Below, piece after piece: positions 17,401 to 25,700 of a DNA stretch of 26,623 bases. Position 1 is the stretch's first letter. The number at the start of each line of letters is the position of its first letter. The notes below the pieces were generated by a model. That model had not been told where the DNA came from. It made no database searches and was given only the letters and a program-made list of their open reading frames with translations. The translations under genes were made by a program, and so were the position numbers. This DNA is from DATLYB01 sp964502525. Its GTDB lineage: Bacteria; Bacteroidota; Bacteroidia; Chitinophagales; CAIOSU01. The stretch spans positions 1-26,623 of the forward strand of contig CAZCXH010000056.1 of the NCBI GenBank assembly GCA_964502525.1, written 5' to 3'.

Positions 17401-18765
17401 GCTTTGACCAAAGTAAGCCATGCAGGATGAGGTAGAAGAAACAGTAATCGTTCTGAAAGTTGTATCGCTGCAACCAGAGCCGGAAATAATCAAATAAACA
17501 TTATAAGTGCCCGCTGTTGTGTAAGTATGAGTTGGATTTTGCGCGGTAGAAGTGGTGGTATCGCCAAAGAACCAGAAGTAGGTGAGGTTGCTGCCGGTGG
17601 AGGTGTTTTGAAAGTTGTAGGCAGTTCCGGTATTGTTGTAGGTAAATGAGGCGGAGCAGGAAGTAGTTGTTGCGAATTTCATTACGGTGGCTTTGTTTGA
17701 ATTTGCAACATCCTTATAAGCCACATAAGGTTCCCCGCTGTTGCTGAATGCAAGGGAAGTAAATTCTACGACACCTGCCGAAAACCCAGCCGTACCCACA
17801 TTGACCCAGTTGCTTCCATCAAACTTCATGACGGTGGCTTTTTTTGAATTTGCATCATCCTTATAAGCCACATAGGGTTCTCCGCTGCTGAATGCAAGAG
17901 ACGTATATTCTGCATCCCCTGCCGAAAACCCTGCCGTGCCCACATTGACCCAATTGCTTCCATCAAACTTCATGACGGTGGCTTTGTATGAATTTGCAAC
18001 ATCCCTGTAAGCCACATAAGGCTCTCCGCTGCCGCTGAATGCAAGAGACGTAAATTCTACGACACCTGCCGAAAACCCAGCCGTACCCACATTGACCCAA
18101 TTGCTTCCATCAAACTTCATGACGGTGGCTTTTTCTGAATTTCCATCGTCCCGGTAAGCCACATAAGGTTCTCCGCTGCCGCTGAATGCAAGAGAAGTAT
18201 ATTCTATGCCCCCTGCCGAAAAACCTGCCGTGCCCACATTCACCCAATTGCTCCCATCAAACTTCATGGCGGTGGCTTTTTCTGAATTTCCATCGTCCCG
18301 GTAAGCCACATAAGGTTCTCCGCTGCTACTGAATGCGAGAGAAATAAATTCTACGCTCCCTGCCGAAAACCCTGCTGTTCCCACATTCACCCAATTGCTC
18401 CCATCAAACTTCATGACGGTGGCTTTTTCTGAATTTGCAGAATCCCTGTAAGCTACATAGGGTTCTCCGCTGCTGCTGAATGCAAGAGAAGTAAATTCCA
18501 CGCTCCCGGCTGAAAACCCCGCTGCGCCCACATTAATCCAATTGCTTCCATCAAACTTCATGACGGTGGCTTTTTCTGAATTTCCATCGTCCCTGAAAGC
18601 CACATAAGGTTCCCCGCTGTTGCTGAATGCAAGAGAAGTATATTCAACGTCCCATGCAGAAAACCCTGCCGTTCCAACCGTTTGCCATGTTTGGGCAAAA
18701 GTGGTTGTTGCTAAACCTGTTATAAAAAGTAAACAGGTCGCCAACTTTAGTTTTAGCTTTTTCAT
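14455..18765 (-). CDS. Giant secreted beta-propeller/PKD protein with T9SS sorting domain
   Basis: The protein has 1436 residues from the ATG at 18765; this start is chosen because it gives a clean signal peptide (MKKLKLKLATCLLFITGLAT ... FAQ), whereas the frame opens 47 residues earlier. Seven tandem repeats of 48-49 residues (about 27-368), each with VGTAGFSAG and SLAFSxSGEPYVAYRD, fit a seven-bladed beta-propeller. Eight PKD domains follow (about 371-1133), recognisable by WxFGD cores; two of them are near-identical. A non-PKD stretch separates the second and third. Two carboxypeptidase-regulatory-like beta-sandwiches come next (about 1136-1330), then a type A T9SS sorting domain starting at VNVYPNPTHDELF. 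The protein should be exported by Sec, then by T9SS to the surface or medium, where PKD arrays usually bind glycans or act as spacers. No catalytic domain is seen. Confidence 0.88.
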   Translation of the reverse strand: MKKLKLKLATCLLFITGLATTTFAQTWQTVGTAGFSAWDVEYTSLAFSNSGEPYVAFRDDGNSEKATVMKFDGSNWINVGAAGFSAGSVEFTSLAFSSSGEPYVAYRDSANSEKATVMKFDGSNWVNVGTAGFSAGSVEFISLAFSSSGEPYVAYRDDGNSEKATAMKFDGSNWVNVGTAGFSAGGIEYTSLAFSGSGEPYVAYRDDGNSEKATVMKFDGSNWVNVGTAGFSAGVVEFTSLAFSGSGEPYVAYRDVANSYKATVMKFDGSNWVNVGTAGFSAGDAEYTSLAFSSGEPYVAYKDDANSKKATVMKFDGSNWVNVGTAGFSAGVVEFTSLAFSNSGEPYVAYKDVANSNKATVMKFATTTSCSASFTYNNTGTAYNFQNTSTGSNLTYFWFFGDTTTSTAQNPTHTYTTAGTYNVYLIISGSGCSDTTFRTITVSSTSSCMAYFGQSNSQNVYTFINYSQGNNLSYSWNFGDGSTSTQQAPVHTFSTSGIYNVCLIISNTSGCLDTFCRNITVTVPSSCSYTPTGNPGLYPSPASFPCIISGQAFSGTIYFENFDTLGGVAVQWLRIDSIIGLPSNIFHDILPDSLFYPGESGCINLSGTTNNAAGTYPIAIWVTIKVSILPTPVSGELDQLSQQFGGPSFAYHVQVCAGGTCQAYFNTSGASQNVFTFNNYSQGSNLSIFWTFGDGDTSYQQTPTHTYMAAGAYTACLYISNTSGCLDTFCRTVNVTIPTPCQAYFNTSGTSQNVFTFNNYSQGSNLSIFWTFGDGDTSYQQTPTHTYMAAGAYTACLYISNTSGCLDTFCRTVNVTMPSSCSASFTYIVSGNNVSFSNTSTNATTYYWFFGDNTVSSQSNPAHNYSQAGSYYVCLVGINSATSCRDTSCATIYVPGSTACQAYFSTTNTQNVYTFTNYSQGSNLFYNWYFGDGNTDTVKNPVHTYASSGTYNSCLIIFNTAGCVDTFCKTITVTGVTVCNASFTYTNQQNYYFFQNSSTGNGLSYYWSFGDGDTSALQNPTHAYSAGTYNVCLSIAGTNCQDSYCDSITVSNTSACSASFSYTVSGNSVTFNNTSSNFTSSFWSFGDGSNSTSQNPTHTYAQNGTYQACLTIYDSSGCSDNVCQYILISTTTHQYYCVSGRVTKGTATNPAYPATVYLIYSDTALGTLTAIRTTVTDQSGNYQFCTVPPGKYLVKAALNPTALGYSNYVPTYFGNSLFWSYATEILVNHNFQQIDIWLIAGSNPGGPGFVGGFVSQGANKMAGPGDPIEGVQVMLLDEFDNPVQYIYSDSAGKWDFSNVAYGTYKVYAEVLGIPTFPYWVTIGPDNETVDNISLIVESTQVISNVTAIPAFDPLSSVNVYPNPTHDELFIEMSVRDADDFNVIVTDVAGKTVVEEILQAVSGMQTFSINLSQQQSGIYLLNISGSSGMKVFKVVKY
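16319..16797 (-). repeat. Recent tandem duplication of one PKD domain
   Basis: Two copies of about 240 bases (16559-16797 and 16319-16557) encode almost the same 80-residue PKD domain with WTFGDGDTSYQQTPTHTY in both. Only scattered bases differ, far fewer than among the other six PKD domains, so the duplication is recent or maintained by gene conversion. Confidence 0.85.
17662..18687 (-). repeat. Seven 147-base repeats coding the propeller blades
   Basis: Seven head-to-tail units of 147 bases (one of 144) encode the blade motif. They are very similar at DNA level, for example in the repeated ATGAAGTTTGATGGAAGCAA segment. Such arrays expand and contract by recombination and may be misassembled. 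Confidence 0.85.
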
Positions 18766-18922
18766 TTGTGCCGTTTTTTGTTTTGGTGCAAGCAGCATCA
18801 AACTTTTAAATATTCTTGCTTTCATGGCTTCTGTTTTTATCATGTTAAAACACAAATTTGATTTCACAATTGATTTGCTCCAACTACACTTTTTCGCTTT
18901 TCTCAAAAAATTTCAAGAAATA

Positions 18923-19019
18923 CAGAAACCGCAGAGGGAGCGGAGGTATGCGCAGAGGTCACGGAGAATTCTCTGCGCATCTCCGTGTGTATTTCCTCTG
19001 TATTCCTCTGCGGTTTCTG
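18923..19019. repeat. Long palindromic intergenic repeat (CCGCAGAGG family)
   Basis: CAGAAACCGCAGAGG at 18923-18937 pairs perfectly with CCTCTGCGGTTTCTG at 19005-19019. Inside, ATGCGCAGAG at 18948-18957 pairs with CTCTGCGCAT at 18971-18980, and CACGGAG at 18960-18966 with CTCCGTG at 18981-18987, giving alternative hairpins. This wording is typical of a dispersed repeat seen in many Bacteroidota and other genomes. It lies between two surface-protein genes on the minus strand and could end or attenuate transcription. Confidence 0.8.
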
Positions 19020-19030
19020 CATTTGCATTT

Positions 19031-20131
19031 TCATCTCTCAATCAAAATCTTTCGAGTCAAAACGTCATTCTCCATCACCAGCTTCAGCACATAAATTCCT
19101 CTCGGCAAGTCCGACACATCGAGCATCATTGACCAGTGGTGTTCAACTTTTTTCAACGAGTACACGACTCCCTTCAAATCAATCATTTCAACTGAAACCG
19201 GTTTTTCATTATTGTAATTATCAATGAATAGCCAATCGGCAGCAGGCACGGGGTAGATGTTGAAAGGTATCCCCTGCTCTTCTCTTATTCCCGTCATGAT
19301 TCTCGCATCGGCACTGTCGCCCCGCACAGGGATGTTGTTCATCTGCCTGTCAAACAGTCTGATTTTTTTCACCCGGAACACATTTGCGAAATCGAACACG
19401 TCCTTCCCAATGAGGTTGTCCTCAATCACAAAGCTTATCACGCACACCGAGAGGTTGCCGCCATGATTCCGGGCGTTGGTACGTGATATACCAAACTCCA
19501 GTAATGCGGCAACAGTATCGTTCTTCTGTATATATACAGGCTGTCTGCCGCCACCGCCAAACTGGGGATGCGGCTGCGCGCTGACGGTGCCTCTCTTAAT
19601 AATGGTGGTGTCATATTCAAAAGTGAAAGCAATGCCATACACGGAATCGTTCGCTTCTGCATCGAGATAAACAGTAACTGATGATTGCTCTCCCTGCTGA
19701 AACGCTGCACCATTGAGCAGGATCGTTAATGCGGGGTCATCCGGTCCTCCCTGCAAAAAATTCAATCCATTGAAATTGCTGTTGATGCTGTCATAGTTCG
19801 ACTCAATGGCAGCAACGTCTTCAATATTTACAAAACCGTTGCCGCTGCAATCTGCATAACCAAGATTCTGTGAGTTGGGAAGCGTATCAGTCCACGCCTG
19901 CACCTGCTCCTGCTGCCATAGCGCGTTCACCGAGTCGCGTGGATTACCCTGCCTTCCGAAGCCAATGCCGATATTCAGTATGTCGAGATGGTTGGCGATG
20001 CCGTCATTGTTGGCGTCACCGGGCCACACCGGGAGTTGGGCGTGGGATGCGCATGATAAAAGAAGAAGAAATATTGCATGAGCAAGCCTCACCCCGCCCC
20101 TCTCCAAATGGAGAGGGTGTCCGGGCAACAT
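19031..20131 (-). CDS. Secreted dockerin-like protein with T9SS sorting domain
   Basis: The protein has 366 residues from ATG 20131; ATG 20200 would add 23 residues, and GTG 20092 would give a shorter 18-residue leader. The hydrophobic core AIFLLLLSCASHA is a Sec signal. Next come two Ca-binding dockerin-type loops, GDANNDGIANHLDILN and ADCSGNGFVNIEDVAAIES, then a cohesin/adhesin-like beta-sandwich (SSVTVYLDAEANDSVYGIAF ... YDTTIIK), and a C-terminal T9SS sorting domain (NIYPVPAADWLFID to KILIER). Dockerin and cohesin-like modules in one chain suggest a surface scaffold or self-associating protein, though in Bacteroidota such loops often serve only as Ca-stabilised linkers. The codons before the hydrophobic core come from a palindromic repeat (20087-20117), which blurs the real start. 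Confidence 0.75.
   Translation of the reverse strand: MLPGHPLHLERGGVRLAHAIFLLLLSCASHAQLPVWPGDANNDGIANHLDILNIGIGFGRQGNPRDSVNALWQQEQVQAWTDTLPNSQNLGYADCSGNGFVNIEDVAAIESNYDSINSNFNGLNFLQGGPDDPALTILLNGAAFQQGEQSSVTVYLDAEANDSVYGIAFTFEYDTTIIKRGTVSAQPHPQFGGGGRQPVYIQKNDTVAALLEFGISRTNARNHGGNLSVCVISFVIEDNLIGKDVFDFANVFRVKKIRLFDRQMNNIPVRGDSADARIMTGIREEQGIPFNIYPVPAADWLFIDNYNNEKPVSVEMIDLKGVVYSLKKVEHHWSMMLDVSDLPRGIYVLKLVMENDVLTRKILIER
20087..20117. repeat. Palindromic repeat element inside the signal-peptide codons
   Basis: CCCTCTCCAAATGGAGAGGG at 20098-20117 is a near-perfect palindrome preceded by CCTCACCCCGC. The wording matches a dispersed ACCCCGCCCCTCTCC...GGAGAGGG element that is usually intergenic in Bacteroidota genomes (from memory). 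Here it lies in the 5' end of the dockerin-like gene and is read as LHLERGGVRLA. Confidence 0.6.
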
Positions 20132-20413
20132 TCTATCTCCCGAAAAGTAGAAATTGCGCTTTTCTGTATCGTTAGAGTTTGAGATCGAGTAGTTGAACAT
20201 GAGCAGAGTTTTCGGTCGTTTGCTTATTACAAAGGAAAAGATACGAATCTATTGCGTGAAAGGCAGACAACATTTTAATGGATTTATCAAGAAATTTTGT
20301 TAGTATCCTGACTCGTTCCTCCCACGGTAAAGCCTGATTTCCTCTCTGTTTTATCAAAATATTTACGATGTTCCCGATACCGTTAAATGCTTTAAAATGC
20401 TACTTTTAGCCCC

Positions 20414-21832
20414 ATGCAAAACAGCAAGCTCATAGAATTGCTAAAAACCTTCAGCGCAAAAGAGTTGCGCGAATGCGGTGATTTTGTGTGTTCTCCTTTT
20501 TTTAATTATGATGAAGAAATAATTGCTCTTTATAATTACTTGCGCAAGCTCGCCCACAATTTTTCTCCGAAGAAAATCGAACGGGAAACTGTCTATAAAA
20601 ATTTATTCCCGAAGAAACGCTATGACGACACGCATCTCAACTACCTCATGAGCTTCCTGCTCAAGCTGATCGAACAGTACATCGGTTATTCGCAATATGC
20701 CGGAAATCCCGTTCTTGAGAACATCAACGTGCTTCAATCTTATATGAAACGCGGGCTTGACAAGCATTTCCACAATATCCATAAACTTGCGAAAAACAGG
20801 CTCGACACCTACCCGCACCGGAACCTGGAATTCTTCTATTTGCAGCATCTGCTTTCGGAGGTTGACAACAGGAATTTCCTGAGAAAGAACATCCGCAAAT
20901 TCGATGCGCGCCTTCAGTCGGCTGCAGACTATTTCGACCTTTACCTGCTTGCAAGAAAATTAAAATACTTTGTCGAGATGCAGGATCGCAAGATGACTTT
21001 GTCCGCTGATTACAAGCTGAACATGCAGCAGGAAATTTCGGATTACATCGCGCGGAATGATTTTTCCGCACATCCCGGCATCCAGGCTTATTGCATTGTG
21101 CTGCAAACACAGGAGAAGCCTGACGAAACAAAACATTTTTTTGAGTTGAGAAGACTGCTGAAAAAGCATCACATTGTTTTCCCGGAGGAGGAATTGCGCG
21201 AACTCTACTCTTACGCCATCAACTATTGCCTGCGCAGGGTAAACATCGGGCGCCAGGAATTTCTAAAAGAATTATTCAGCCTCTACAAGGAGACGCTGAA
21301 ATCAGGGTTGATGTTGGAAAACGGGCAGATTTCATTCTGGTCTTACAAAAACATTATAGGGGTTGCCCTGCGGCTGCGCGAGTTCGACTGGGCTGAAAAA
21401 TTCATCCGTGATGAAAACGACAAGCTGGCCGAGGAGTTCCGCGACAACGCGCTCCACTACAACCTGGCAGAGCTGAGCTTCTACCGCCACGATTTTGATG
21501 CCACGATGATCCATCTCAACAAAGTTGAATTCTCCGACATCTACTACTCCTTCGACACCAAGAAAATGATGATGAAAATCTATTTTGAAAAGGGCGAGAT
21601 TGACGCGCTACTGTCGCTGATAAATTCATTCAAAACGTTCATCAGGCGCAACCAATCCATCTCTGAATCCAACAAGGTGGCTTATGAAAATTTCATCCTG
21701 GTCATCAATCAATTCCTGAAGCACGCGCAACAGCGCACCGCTCCCGAATTACTCGACAACATCCAAAACCTGAAGCCCCTTGCCGACAGAAGCTGGCTGA
21801 TGGAACAGTACAATAAAAACTTCAAGACTTAA
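20414..21832 (+). CDS. All-helical cytoplasmic protein of unknown function
   Basis: The protein has 472 residues and no recognised family by eye. It begins MQNSKLIELLKTFSAKELRE and then FVCSPFFNYDEEIIALYNYL, an N-terminal pattern found in hypothetical proteins of Bacteroidota. The whole chain is predicted helical and rich in Leu, Tyr, Lys and Glu, like TPR-type helical-hairpin repeats: paired helices such as FDWAEKFIRDENDKLAEEFR, then NLAELSFYRHDFDATMIHL. There is no signal peptide or membrane segment. It stands alone on the plus strand, divergent from the dockerin-like gene and converging with the 3D-domain gene nine bases away. A scaffold role is possible but unproven. Confidence 0.75.
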   Translation: MQNSKLIELLKTFSAKELRECGDFVCSPFFNYDEEIIALYNYLRKLAHNFSPKKIERETVYKNLFPKKRYDDTHLNYLMSFLLKLIEQYIGYSQYAGNPVLENINVLQSYMKRGLDKHFHNIHKLAKNRLDTYPHRNLEFFYLQHLLSEVDNRNFLRKNIRKFDARLQSAADYFDLYLLARKLKYFVEMQDRKMTLSADYKLNMQQEISDYIARNDFSAHPGIQAYCIVLQTQEKPDETKHFFELRRLLKKHHIVFPEEELRELYSYAINYCLRRVNIGRQEFLKELFSLYKETLKSGLMLENGQISFWSYKNIIGVALRLREFDWAEKFIRDENDKLAEEFRDNALHYNLAELSFYRHDFDATMIHLNKVEFSDIYYSFDTKKMMMKIYFEKGEIDALLSLINSFKTFIRRNQSISESNKVAYENFILVINQFLKHAQQRTAPELLDNIQNLKPLADRSWLMEQYNKNFKT

Positions 21833-21841
21833 AACGTCATC

Positions 21842-22282
21842 TCAGATTTTTGCTATCATCACCCGCTCCCATCTGCCATAGATGTCGTCTTTTGAAACGA
21901 GGAAGTCAATGCATTTGCGGTAGCGTTTGTTCATCACGTCTCTTACGACATGGATGCCATCGAGGTGGCTGTTGGTGCCTTCCACCCTGAGGCTGTCGCC
22001 AAACCGCAGCGTACCCCCATGCTTCGCAAGCATATCCCGCGACACGGCAATCCAGCGGTGTGCGGAAGGATTCATGGTGTCAATCTGGCTCCCATCAGCG
22101 GTGATGGTGAAGTCATCATCACATTGCCGGGGATCGGCATGATAGACTGTGGCGGTAACGAAGTAGGATACTTTAGATACCCTTCCCGCCTTCCAGTGAT
22201 CTTCACCCTGAGAGATGGAAGTAAGAAAACTTAGCATTGGTTGCAAGAGCATGATAACCACTACAGGTAAATGCCTGATCAT
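21842..22282 (-). CDS. Secreted 3D-domain (double-psi beta-barrel) protein
   Basis: The protein has 146 residues. A hydrophobic N-terminus (MIRHLPVVVIMLLQPMLSFL) acts as a signal peptide. The remainder matches the 3D/RlpA-like double-psi beta-barrel group: VTATVYHADPRQCDDDFTIT, ADGSQID, HRWIAVSRDML, GDSLRV and then HVVRDVMNKRYRKCIDFLV. Such domains occur in lytic transglycosylases (MltA) and other cell-wall-acting proteins; in Bacteroidota short stand-alone versions of this type are frequent. The Asp of the IDFLV motif is present, so a peptidoglycan-related activity is possible in the periplasm. The 3' end faces the helical protein gene with only nine bases between. Confidence 0.75.
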   Translation of the reverse strand: MIRHLPVVVIMLLQPMLSFLTSISQGEDHWKAGRVSKVSYFVTATVYHADPRQCDDDFTITADGSQIDTMNPSAHRWIAVSRDMLAKHGGTLRFGDSLRVEGTNSHLDGIHVVRDVMNKRYRKCIDFLVSKDDIYGRWERVMIAKI

Positions 22283-22717
22283 AAGAATCCATTTTTAGTG
22301 AACAAAACTTTTCAGATGGTGGCCTGAGCTTTATTCTTAGATTCTCAGAGTATAACCGGAACGTTATATCATTGGCAAAGCATGGTTGGATAGAACGGTA
22401 AGCCAATGTAATGAATCATTTATCTCCGCGCAAGTTTATTTCCATGATTCACTTCTTCAAGTACCAGTTCCCGGATGCGGTTTGCAACTTGCGCCCGTTG
22501 CCGAATTGATTATTATACCGAAACAACTCAGGTTTTCGAACGATTGAATTGTAGAATGTTCGGTATTAACCAAGAGTACGTCTCTTCCCTTTGGAAATTC
22601 GACTACTCTTGGTATACAAATGCCCGGAAAGTCTCCCGTGTGCTTCAAGTGGTTGGTGAAAACACCAACCACAGGCAATTGCCCTTGGCTTCAGCCAACT
22701 GATAAGAGCATCTTACC
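22283..22717. other. Intergenic region without a gene but with palindromes
   Basis: No convincing gene occurs in these 435 bases; a 73-codon minus-strand reading at 22457-22678 has no family and crosses the palindromes. The first 200 bases hold nothing notable. The rest contains several inverted repeats: ATACCGAAACA (22515-22525) with TGTTCGGTAT (22557-22566), and ACCAAGAGTA (22569-22578) with TACTCTTGGT (22604-22613), as well as the REP-like cluster listed separately. Confidence 0.5.
22649..22698. repeat. REP-like cluster of three adjacent palindromes
   Basis: GTGGTTGGTG at 22649-22658 and CACCAACCAC at 22663-22672 form a perfect 10-base stem around AAAA. It is followed by the palindrome GGCAATTGCC (22674-22683) and the small hairpin TTGGCTTCAGCCAA (22685-22698). 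Such hairpins in series are typical of REP elements moved by Y1 (IS200/IS605-like) transposases. They sit about 20 bases after the stop of the giant Cys-rich gene and may also terminate its transcription. Confidence 0.6.
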
Positions 22718-25700
22718 CTACCTCACCATCACCGCCTTGTTGTAATACGAGCCTTTGCCCGTTTGCAGGCGGTAGATGATCATCCCTTCGGCAGTTGCGT
22801 CAGGAACATACTCAAACCTGTACAGTTCGGCAGCCGCTGCGTTGCCTTCGAAAATGGTGGCGAGGCGCTGACCTGAAATGCTGAATATTTCGAGAGTCAC
22901 TTTGGAATCTTCGGCAAGCGTAAACTCGATATTCAGCCTGTCGCTGAACGGATTCGGGTAGGCTTCAAGCGAAATGCTTTCATTTTCGATTCCGGTGCTT
23001 TCAGCTACATCGCCACTCCATTTGTGTCCGCCATCATCGTCATCATCACACGGGTCGCTGCCGCATCTTCCGAGGCGGTCGCCATGCGCCAGGTGACTGG
23101 CAACATAAGCCAGCGGCATGCACTTCGTGCGCCCATATCTGCCTGAAGCATGGCATACCATCACCCTTCCCGATCCGGTGCTGCCGCAGCGTATATCAGT
23201 CGCGCACACTTCCACGCAATCCACGTCCGTACATCCTGCCGCATCGGTAACGGTCACACAGTAAGTTGTATTCACAGTCGGGCAAACGGTGATGGAAGCT
23301 GTTGCCTCGCCTGTGCTCCATGAATAGCTGACCGGAGATGTGCCATTGGCAACAGTTGGCGCAAGGGTGACGCATTGAGCCGGAGGATAGCCGATGTAAA
23401 CAGCCTGATCCGCGCCAAGGCTTGCATGGAATGGAAGATGCAGGCACCCTCCGTCTTCACACACATCTGCCGTGCAGGGGTTGCCATCATCATCGCATGC
23501 GTCAGTGATCACAATATTCAATTCCATCGTATCGGAACAGCCATCGGAGTTCACCACTATCACGGTGAAATCAATGCTTCCGGAAATCGGAATCACTACG
23601 GATGAATCCGTTGGCAGATCAGCCGCGCTGACGGAGCCGTCAATGCTGCCGTCACTGAACAAATCGAGGTAGTAAGTGGCTCCCGCATCAACGCCTGTTG
23701 AGAGGTTGGTGATGTGCGTTGGCTCACCGAAGCAAGTGTTGTCATAGTCGAACGCAAGCGATGGAATGTTGCTGTGCCTGCATGTTCCCCAAACGCAAAA
23801 GTCATTGGTGCACGGGTCATTATCGTTGCAATCGAGCAACGTGAACGTGCATCCACCGTTTCCATCGCAAGCGTCAATCGTGCACGGGTTGCGGTCTTTG
23901 CAAACAACGGTTCTGTGATGGCAGCCGTAGTGCCCGTCATCATCGTCATCATGATGCCCGTCATCGCTATGCCATCCTTCATCGTCATCGTCATCATCGT
24001 CAAAGCCGCACCAGTCAACAGTGCAAGGGTTGCCGTCATCGCAATCACGTTGAGCATGCGCGCAGTCACCTGTGATGGGATCACAGGCATCATCGGTGCA
24101 CCAGTCGCCATCGCGGCAATTTTTCGGACGGTTCACGCATCTGCCGGAGAAGCAGGCGTCATCCGTGCATGGATTGCCGTCATCACAATCAGCAACAACA
24201 ATCGTGGTTGAAAACGTGTCAGCGCAGCCGTCAGGATTCACCACGACCACCGTGATCGGGAATGTTCCTCCGAACGGTGCGGTGGCGGAAGAGTCATCGG
24301 GCACTGCTGACGCGGGCAAGGAAGATTCATAAGAGCCATCACTCATGAAATCAAAATGATATACAGCGCTGGGGGCAACATTCGTGGAAGTGTTGGTGAC
24401 ATGAAATTCCGCGCCCACGCAAAGCGGGCTGTTGAAATCAAAGCTCACCTGCGGTGAAATATCTGTATTCGCGCAAACACCGTCATTACATTCATCCACC
24501 GTGCAAGGGTCGCCATCATCGCAATCAACAATCTCGATGTTGCTGACGAATGTATCCGCGCAACCGTCAGGGTTCACCACGATAACTGTGAACGGCAGAT
24601 TTGCTGCAAATGGCGCGGTGACCGATGAATCATCGGGCAAGTCGGAAGCGAGGACGGAGGTATCAATGTTGCCATCACTCAACAGATCAAAATAGTAAGT
24701 AGCATTCGGATCAACACCTACAGACTGATTGGTGGCAGTGAACACATCACCGGGGCAAACGGGACTGTTGAAATCAAAATCCAGCACGGGCGCAACCTGA
24801 ATGTTGGAGCACACTCCGTCCGTGCAGTTGTCAACGGTGCAGGAATTGTTATCGTCACAATCAACAATCACGATGTTGCTCACAAACGTATCCGAGCAAC
24901 CATCAGGATTCACCACGATGACCGTGAACGGCAGATTTGCGGCAAAGGGCGCGATGACCGATGAATCATCGGGCAAATCGGAAGCGAGGACAGTGGTATC
25001 TATGATGTTGTCGCTCAATAAATCAAAGTAATACGTTGCGTTCGGATCAATGCCGGTAGAATTATTCGTTGCGGTGAATATGCCTCCGAGGCAAACGGGG
25101 CTGTTGAAATCAAAGTTGAGGTTCGGGGCGGCATTCATACATGCGCCACCAACGCAATCATCCACTGTGCAGGGGTCGCCATCATCGCAATCAACCGGTG
25201 TGTTAACACACCCGGTATTGTCGCATGCATCCTGGGTGCATGGATCGTTGTCATCGCAGCGGTTGGGCTGATACGCGCATACAATGCGGTAGTCATCATC
25301 ATCATCATCGTCATCGTGCCACCCGTCATCGTCATCGTCATGATGCCCCCCGCTTCTCCAATGGCCGTGAGAATGTCTGATGCTGCAAAGGTCAATGGTA
25401 CATGGATTGCCATCATCGCATTTGGAAGTGTTGACGCATAGCCCGTTCACACATTCGTCAATGGTGCAATAACTGTTGTCATCGCAATTCCTGTCACGGA
25501 AGTAGCAGTGCCCTCCCCTGCTGCAGAAATCATCCGTGCAGGGATCATTATCGTCACAAACACGCGGGGTATGTTCGCAAACACCGTTCACGCATTCATC
25601 CGCTGTGCAGCGGTCGCCATCCAGGCAGTTCTTTGGGATGTTGCGGCAAACGAAACCGTTGCCATTATCATCATCGTCATCATCATGCCAGTTGCCATAG

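Noticed and set aside
22457..22678. 73-residue minus-strand reading in the spacer after the giant gene
   Set aside because: It is composed largely of inverted repeats, lacks a family pattern and starts inside a REP-like hairpin.
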